Source: Billgrantia gudaonensis
GTDB taxonomy: Bacteria > Pseudomonadota > Gammaproteobacteria > Pseudomonadales > Halomonadaceae
Direction of reading: 5' to 3'
Length of the DNA: 64,000 nt
Assembly: GCF_900100195.1 (NCBI RefSeq)
Contig: NZ_FNES01000004.1
Location: 161,209 to 225,208, forward strand
The notes beneath the pieces are model-generated. The model was not told where the DNA came from. It searched no databases and worked only from the letters and a program-made list of their open reading frames with translations. The number at the start of each line of letters is the position of its first letter. The stretch's first letter is position 1. Positions 54,463 through 63,400 of the stretch are shown in pieces. Position numbers and translations under genes: made by a program.

Positions 54463-57400
54463 GGCGACTCCTCGTCATCACTCAAGCGCTGCCAGTCGCG
54501 GGCCGCACACTCGCGACGCAGCGCCTCGAGGCGTCCATCGGCCGATGCCGAACCGCCCGCGCGGGTCTTGACCAGGCCCCATCCAAGGCTGGCACTCAAG
54601 GTGGCAAGCCACTCTTCTGGCATCTCCAGCCCACTTTGCTCGATCAGCTCATGGGCATCGGAGACATCCGCGGACGGCACCTCATCCTCGGCGGCCGGCG
54701 CCTCCTCCCCGGCCGATGACTCACCATCGACGGCGGGAGTCTCACTGGTTTCGGTCGCCTCGTTCGTGGGTTCTCCGCCGGTCGTGGCCGCCGTTCCACC
54801 CGCTGGAGGATTGTCCTGCAACAGGCGATCCAGACCGCTCACATCGGCAGCCACCTGAGAGGCAATGGTGCCGCGCAAGGAGCGTCCTTCACGCTGTTGC
54901 CATTCGGCAATCAGTGTCTGCATGCGCTGGATGCCCGAATCGGCCAACCCGGGAGCACCCCCCAGACCGCCATAGCGTTCGGCGTTGCCACCGCCAGCAG
55001 CACCCAGCAGCCACAGCGGGGCCTGCACGTCGTCGCCCTCTTCGTTGTTGGCGCTATCCTCGGCGTCCCGGCTGTAGAGCGATTCCTGAGAGGAGCGCAG
55101 CAGATCGAGACGGCCTTGCGCCAAGGTGACCAGCGACACGAAGCGTTCGGTCTCGGCGGGTGGCTCGATGGCAAAGCGGAAGCGGCCATAATCGCCGACC
55201 ACGTAGTCTTCGCTGAAGTTGGCGGAGAAACCGTCACCGCCCGCACCGCCGATGGCGATGTCGCCACCGCGACCGGTGTAGATGGCATCGTCACCGCCTT
55301 CGAAGAGGCTGGTTGCGGCCACGGTCAGCATGCCGCTCATGCGGCTGATCTTGCCGAAATCGCCGAACAGGATGTCCTTGCCATCGCCACCTTCGAGCCG
55401 GTCGCCACCGGCACCGCCGAACAGCAGGTCGCGGTCATGACCACCCAAGAGGCGATCCGCTCCGCCGAGCGATGGATTGCCGGTCTCTACGACCACATAG
55501 CGTCCCTGAGCATCGCTTTGGATGCGACCGTCGTCGCCGATGGCGATGGATTCACCGCCGGAGTTGTCAGTCTCGTCGCTGCCCACACCGGCAATGACCT
55601 GGTCATCGCCCAGGCCCGTCTCGATATAGTCGCTCCCCCCTGTGGCGGCGCGCGTATCGAGGCTTTCGGCGAGCGAGCGCACGCCATCGACGGCAAGGAT
55701 GCGCCCATTGTCGCCCAGCACGACGTTGTCGCCGGCGGTCAGTGCGATCTCGTCACCGCCGGTGCCGCCAATGACCCAATCGTCGCCGGCACCGCTCAGT
55801 ATCACGTCACTGCCACCGATGGCAAAGCCCTGCGAAATGAACTCGCGGACTTGCCCTCTCTCGTCGACACGGACACGGGCATGATCCCCAGCGATGACAT
55901 CGCGGCCGTTGCCACTGACGATCGTATCCCGACCGTCGCCCGCGATCACGAGGTTGCTGCCGTGTCCCGTCTCGACTCGATCATCGCCCCCGGCGCCGAG
56001 GTCGGTGGAGAGAGCTTCCCGCAGAGTTCCATCGGTGCGCCAAGCGAAACGCCCATGGTCAGCCAGCACCCAGCCATCCTGATCGCCCAGGGTGACGGTA
56101 TCGTCGCCTGCACCGGCAATCACCACCGCCTCGCCGGCATTGGTCTCGATCCGGTCATCGCCTCCCTGATCGGGCGCTATCGAGGTGGCCTCGACGATCA
56201 CGCCATCATCGGTCCAGCCCAGCTCGACGTTGTCGCCGAACAGGGCATGACGACTCGAATCGGCGGCATCCCGAACCCTGAGCTCGTCGTTGCCGGCACC
56301 GCCGACCCAGACCACATCGCCTCCGCCAACCGTCATGCTGTCATGACCGCCGGTGGCCGTAGCGATGCTGGCCAGGCGTTCGAGCACGCCCGAAGCGCTC
56401 CAGCGCAGCTCGGCATGATCACCGATGGCAACGGTACGGGTAGCATTCGGTCCGGCCGACAGCACGTCGTCGCCCTCGCCAGCGAGCATGACGCCATCAC
56501 CGTCACCGCCGTTCAGCCGGTCGTTGCCTCCCGCTTCATGGGGCAAGGCGGTCAGCTCGCGAAGCACGCCATCGATCCAATGCAGTTCGGCCATGTCGCC
56601 GACCAGCACGTCCGTGCCGGCATCGTCGGCCTGAGCCTGCGCACGACCGTAGAGTGCATCGCTACCGCCGCCGCCTATTAGGATGTCGTCGCCACGACCG
56701 CCGGAGAGCGTATCGTCGCCCGCGGATGCGACATCGGCACTGCGCACGGCAACCACTCGCCGGCTGTCGAGCAGGCGAAGATCGGCCGCCCCCTCGCGCG
56801 ATTCGAGCGCGATCTCGCCGTGATCGCCAAGCAGGATGTCTTCGCCGTCACCGCCGATCAGAGTGTCATCGCCGACGACCAGGCGATCGCCGGTGGGAAG
56901 TTCCACGTCGCCCGTCGACCGATGGAGAGACAGGACGGCCTCGGCCAGATCCAGGCGCACCGAGGTAGCGATGTCCACCCCTCCGTCACCATACAGGTGG
57001 TTGTTTCCTCCGGCGCTGGCATCGAGGGTATCGTCACCGCCGCCGCCGAACAGCTGGTCGTTGCCCGCGCCGCCGATCAAGGTGTCGTTACCGGCACCGC
57101 CGACCAGGGTGACGCCACCGATGGCCTCGGACGCATCCAGAGTGTTGTTGCCAAACTCCGTGAAGCGCTGCGACAACGCCGTGTTGTAGCCGCCTTCAGC
57201 GCTGTAGGGCTCGCCGCTGCGCGAGGTGTCGCCGAACACGACCAGCGGCATCTGGGCAGCGTAGCCGCCGGAAACCGCGATGGTGTCGCCGCCACGCTCG
57301 CCATGCTCGCTGCGGTTGCCTCCTCCGTGCACCACGGTGAGCGGCATCTCGCGAATCAGATCGACATCGAGCGGATCGACGAAGCCCAGTTCGTCAAGCG

Positions 57401-60400
57401 TAGCGGTGAGCACCAGTCCACGACCGTTCTCGACGAGATCGCGAATGGTGAACCGCTCGCCGTCGATGAGCACGCTGTCGCCACGGCGGAACCCGTGGTC
57501 GTACCAGCTTTCGGCATCCATCCTCTGCAGAACGCTCTCGCCTTCGTCCCAGGACTCGAGAGTCACTTCACCCTGGAAGCGAACCGGATCGGCGTCGATG
57601 GCCAGTTCGTCGTTGCCGCTGCCGAGGCGCAGGTCGACCACCTCGAAACCATGGTAGGTCACACCACGCTCCGTCACGACGGTGCCACCGTAGCCATCGT
57701 CCTGCTCGAGCGAACCTTCCTCCATGCCCAGGCCGGTCAGGGTCGTGGCCGTCAGTTCGCCCTCGAGATCGGCCACGCTGGCATCTCCATAGAAGATGAC
57801 TTCGTCGGTGTCGGTCATCTCCACCTCACCGGTGACGATGCCGCGCGCCTCATCGCTCAATTCCCCGGCATCCTCGGTCGGCAGCATGATCGCGTCGGAC
57901 AGCGAGCGGTCGGTGTCGCTGGTGCCGCCCTCTAGGATCAGCGGGCCACGGATGCGATCGAGGATGTGTTCCCGTGGAGCGAAGACCTTGTCGAACTCGC
58001 TGCCCTCGGCCGCCACGTAGTCGGGATCGTAGGCCAGCGTCACCTCGACCTTGTCGTACCAGTCGTCGGCGGTGAAGGTGACCGCAGGCGCCTGGACGCG
58101 GTTGACGGTCAAGCTGCCGACCGTCTCGTCGAAGACGTGATCGGCAGTGAGGTGCAGCTCGTCGCCATCCAGGTCGTTGACCTTGAACAAACCGCCCTGC
58201 CCATCGATGTCGAGCAGCATGCCCACACGAACGCCGAGCTCGCTCCACTCACCATCGTTCAACACCAGGCGCGAACCGGCATGTTCGGCAGACTTCACCG
58301 CCACCGCGAAGGCCTCGTCCTCGCCGAGCACTTCGTCGAGGAAGACCTCGCCCCCAATCTGGACGTCGGTATAGCCATCGCTGTTGACGTGAACGGTGAC
58401 ATCGCCATCGGGCGCCTTGGTGAGTCGCAAATGATAGCTGTCGGTCGTTCCATCGGCTCCCACTGTCGTGCCCTGGCCACTCTGCTCGATCACCAGACCG
58501 GCACTGTCGCCGTCGTACACGGCAACGCGGGCACTCCCCGGCTCCGCATCGTCATAGACCGAATCGCCGGCGTCGAGACTGCTGGCGATCTCGAAGTCGA
58601 TCTGCGTGTCCAGGCGATTCTCGGTCTCGCCGTCGGCAACGGCGCTGACCAGTACGCTACGCAGCTCATCCCAGTCGTCCTCGGTGAAAGTGAAAGTCTC
58701 CTGATCGACCTCCAACTGATCCGTCGGGTAACTGAGCGTCACGGTGATCTCTTCACCCGGCTTCGGCGGCGTCGACAGCGAGAACTCGAAGCGCTGCGCC
58801 TGCCCGGTGGTGGCGTCACCCTCGATGAGGTCGAGCCGCTCGCCCGGCACGTCGAGGAAGATGTCCCCCTGGTCACGGTCGAACACCGTGATCATGGCAT
58901 TGGCGATGGGCTGGCTCTCGATCGCGGCCAGCGCCTCCGGCGTCTCCTCGCCGTCGGGAGCCTGTACTCGCGCCATGTGACTGATCGTGACTTGGCGCGT
59001 GCCCTCGATGACGCCATCCTCGGGGGCCTGAACGTGAATCTCCTGCTTCTGCGTCCAGCCGTGCTCGGCGTCGTAGACGAAGTCCACGTTGAGGGCGCGC
59101 TGGAAATTCTCGCCATCCGCAGAGAGCAGCACCGTCGCCGGATCACCGTTGCCCACGCGACGCTGGGCGTTGAGGCGGTCCTGAGTGGAGGAAAGTGCCG
59201 CGGAGACCGTCAGACTGACCAGGGTACCGTCGGCGATGTCGTCACTCTCGGGGAGTGCCAGGTCGAGCCAGTAGCTGCCTGCGTCGCTGCCTTCCAGCAG
59301 GACGGTACCGTCGCCCTGATCGATGGATACGGCCCCCTGGTCGGGCGTCGCCACGCTGACCGGGACACCGCCACCCAGCAATGCGGCATAGGCCTCGTCA
59401 TCGCTGAACAGACCATGGGTGATCAGGCTGCTGGTACCCTCGGCATCCTGACTGACCACACGGCCGGTCACGTCGCCGCCGATGATGAAGCTGTCGCTGC
59501 CCAGACCGCCGATCAATTCGGTGGTCACATCGAAGGCCGTGGAGAGCACGAAGAAGGTGTCGTCGCCTTCCAGCGCATCCACTTCCACCTTCTCGATGTT
59601 GGCGAAGCCGATGTTCAGCCCGGCACCGAAGACGCCGTCCTCGGTGATGACGAAGTTGTCGCCCACCTCGGTGCCCAGCACCGTCAGGGTGTTGTAGCCG
59701 CTGCCCCCGTCGATATCCACCGGCGCGTTGATGTTGTACTCGATGTTGTCGTCATCGGCACCACCGCGCACCTCGATGTCGCTCTCGGTGACGAAGGCGC
59801 GCACCACGAAGTTGTCGTTGCCCGCTTCGCCCTCCATGCGCAGCAGACCCTTGTTGCTGTAGACGACGAATTCGTCTTCGCCATCGCCGCCGTAGATCAC
59901 CATCGACTCGCGGTTGCCGGTGCTCAGCCAGCCCTGGGTCACGCGATTGGTCTCGATGCGATCCTCTTCGCGCACGCCGGAGTTCTGGTAGACACCGTCT
60001 TCGAGCCGATCGGGGTCGCTGGGATTCTCGGCGAATACCTGCCCGACCTGAAAGCGATCGTCGCCGTCGCCACCGTCCAGCGTCATCAGCGTCGCGGTAT
60101 CGTCGACGATGAAGGCATCGTCGCCGCCGTAGCCATTGATGCGAATCCGCGAGTTGAGCGAATCGTCGTAGTCGATGCGCTCCACGTCATCACCCATGAC
60201 GCCGGTATCGACATTGCCATCGAGGCGAGCGATGAAGTTGCGACGAATCAGGAACAAGTCATCGAAGCCCTCTCCTTCGCCGCCGTCGACACCGCGGCCC
60301 TCGATCACCAGGTCGTCGGTTCCCCGATTCAACGGGCCGCTGTCACTGACCGTGATGCGGTAGTTGCCGTTGTCGTCTGCACCCGCCTGGTCGCGGGTGA

Positions 60401-63400
60401 CGATCCGGTAGCGATCGCTGCCGGCCTCGCCATCCATGTAGAGCCGCGTCTCGCGGTCGTTGAGTTCGACGACTTCCAGGAAGTCGTCGCCTTCACCGCC
60501 CAGCAGATGCAGCTCGCCCTCGATCGATTCGGCGGCCAGGCCGAGGTCGTCGTCTCCGCCACCGCCATCGATGGCGATACGCGTCGCCACCATGGAGCCG
60601 GTGGCCGTCAAGGTATCGGAGTCGCCTTGGGTGCGAATGAAGATCTCGCCGGCTTCGGCGGCCAGCGTGCCGCCCAGTTCGAGCCTGTCGTCGCCACTGC
60701 CGGTGTGAATCCCGATATTGCTCGACTCGGCGGTGAGACTGCCGATCAACGTCAGGTCGTCGCGGCCCGCTCCGGAAAGGACGTTGATATCACCCGTCCG
60801 CGCAGTGAGCTGACCACCCAGCACCAGGTGATCGCTACCGTCACCGGTGAGAACGTCGATGTCGCCTGACTGGGCAATGCCTGCACCGTCCAGTTCCAGC
60901 GTATCGTCGCCGGTGCCGGTACGAATCTCGATGCCACGGTCTCGTGACTCGAGGCTGCCATCCAGCGTCAGCCGATTGTCGCCGTCGCCGGCATCGATGA
61001 CGATCTCGTTCGCTTCGATGTCGGCTCCATCGACGACGGTGAACTTCTGCGCCTCGTCGCTCATGTCGACGCGGAAGCGATCGCCGGCTGTCCAGGAGCC
61101 CTGCAGCTCGCTGGTGGCCGTGACGTCGTCCAGGTTCGACGCATCGCCCACCGAGGAGGGAAGTTCGATCTCGGCGAGAATGTCGCGCCCCGCAAGGATC
61201 GTGACGTCGGCATCGTCGACGATCACGCCGTCGGCGGCATGGATGAGCAGATCCTCGGCAGCGTCGACCGTCGCCCCATTGGTGAAGGTGACGGTATCGC
61301 CGTTGTCGTTCGGCCCATGCGGGTTTTCCTTGGCGGTGAGGACGATGTTCCCGGTCTCGCTCGACATGTCCTCCTCGACGATCACCGGGCTGTTGGTGGT
61401 CAGCTCGATGTCACCGGCGGCATTCAGCCCGCTGGCGCTGACGCGCAGTTCGCCGCTGTTGTCGAAGAAAACGCTGCCCTCGGTGGAGCGGCCCTCCAGC
61501 TGGCCGATCTTGGCGGTGATGACGTCGTTCCGCTCACCGACATTGCCGGAGGCAATGAGATGTACGTTGGCCGACAGCAGGTTGAAGTCCTCGTCGGCCT
61601 CCAGCGCGTTGCGAATGGCGCCCAGGGCGGTGATGAAGGCCAGGTTGTTGCCGCTGGCGGTGCCGCCACCCGCCGACACGGTGCCCAGGCCCAGCGAATC
61701 GCTCAGTTCCGTGAGATAGAGCGAGTCGTTGCTGTCGATGTCCAGACGACCGCTGGTATCGGTGACCAGATCACGGTCGACGCTGCCCACGCCACCCACG
61801 GTGGTGACCAGCAACAGGTCGTGCGCGGTAACGTTGGACGCCAGCAGGTCGTCCTCGCCGTTGGTACCGAGAATCGACGAGAGCGCCGCCAACCGCACGT
61901 CGCCATCGGTCTGCACATGCCCCACCCGCAGGTCGTTGTCGGGCGAGTCGAGGCTGATGTCGCCGCCATGGGCCGTGGCGTCGACCCGCTCGCGCGCTTC
62001 GACTTCGAGGGCGTCGCCTGCGGCGAGGTCGCCGATGCCGCCAGCGGCGGTCAGGGTGATGGTGTCGGCCAGCACCTTGAGCAGGTCGTGGGCGAGGCCG
62101 TCGCGGATGTCGCCAGCGGAATCGAGTACCACGTCGCCACGCTCCGAGTAGAGCGACGCGACAGTGATATCCCGACCGTCGACGGTTTCCAGGTGAATGC
62201 TCTCCTGGGCCCGGGCCGTGATCAGGCCGTCGCCGTCGCTGCCCAGGCGCAGTTCGATCGGGTTGGCCCGAGTGCCGATGCCACCCGTGGCTGCCTCGAG
62301 AATGGCATCCGTCGCCTCGATGACCGCTCCGTCGGCCACGATGCCGCCACCCACCTTGATGCGCAGGTCGGCACCGGCACGAATATGGCTCAACACCAGG
62401 TCATCTTCCGAACCCAGGTAGAGCGCCTCGGCGGCATCCACGCTGATGCCGGACGACGCGTCGCGCTGCGCGACGTTCACGTCCTCGCGCTGGTCGATGA
62501 CGATGTGCGTAAGGTCGACATCGTCACCGGCACCCAGGGGATCCAGCAATACCTTGCCGAGCTGGATGGACTGCCCCGTCTCGGCTTGAACGTCGGCCTC
62601 GGTGGACATGGCCAGTTCGCGCCCATCGATCGACTCGATGGTCAGATAGCGGCCGTTCTCGGTGTAATTGAGGGTTTCTTCGCCGTTGAGATAAAGGGTG
62701 TCGCCTATCTCGAAGCCGCTGTCGTTCCAGTCGCCATCGCCCGTGAAGGTGGCGATCAGGCGGTTGCCATCGTCGCCCAGACTTTCGACCCGAAAATCCA
62801 CTTCGGTGTCGAGCAGGCCGCCCTCGATGTAGGTGATGTCGTTGCGCTCCGCAGCGGAGAGCATCACCCGCTGATCGTCGGTGAGGCCCTGGAAGGCGTT
62901 CTCGCCGCCATCCAGAGAAATGACCTCGTAGCCATCCACGGAGCCGACGCTGCCGGACTGGGTCACGATGGTGATCGCCCCACCGGCGTCGATGTTGGGC
63001 TCCTCGATCTCCACCTGAGTATCGGTGGTCTCCTTGAGCAGTCCCTCGCCCACCAGGCTCAGCAGCTGCTTCTCCGTCCAGACCTTGATGTTGCCGATGG
63101 TGTCTTCGCGTTCCTCATCGCTCAGCTCGACGACGTGATCCTGGCGGTACACATCGGTCTCACCGGCATAATTGTCGTGCAACTCGTGATAGCGTTCGGT
63201 ACGTGTCGTTTCGAGGGTTTCGATTTCCTCCTCGCCCATCCCTTGTTCCGCATAGGCAGTGCGCCGTGACTCGCTAAAGCGGAAGCTGGTGTCGGGGTCG
63301 TAAGCCACCCAACGCCGATAGGTCACCTCCGCTCCATCGCTCAGCGCCAGTTCATCGCGCTTGATGACATGGCCGCCATTGCTGGCCAATACCTCCAGCG

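Noticed and set aside
57966..60869. 967-codon open frame on the plus strand, and other long plus-strand frames at 54897-56681 and 61239-63269
   Set aside because: They lie opposite the giant repeat gene. Their His/Val/Ala-rich sequence is the mirror of Asp/Gly-rich repeat codons, and none has recognisable domains.
60455..61006. Regular 72-base periodicity suggestive of a repeat array such as CRISPR
   Set aside because: The repeat stays in one open reading frame with conserved amino acids and diverged bases; there are no identical repeats with unique spacers.
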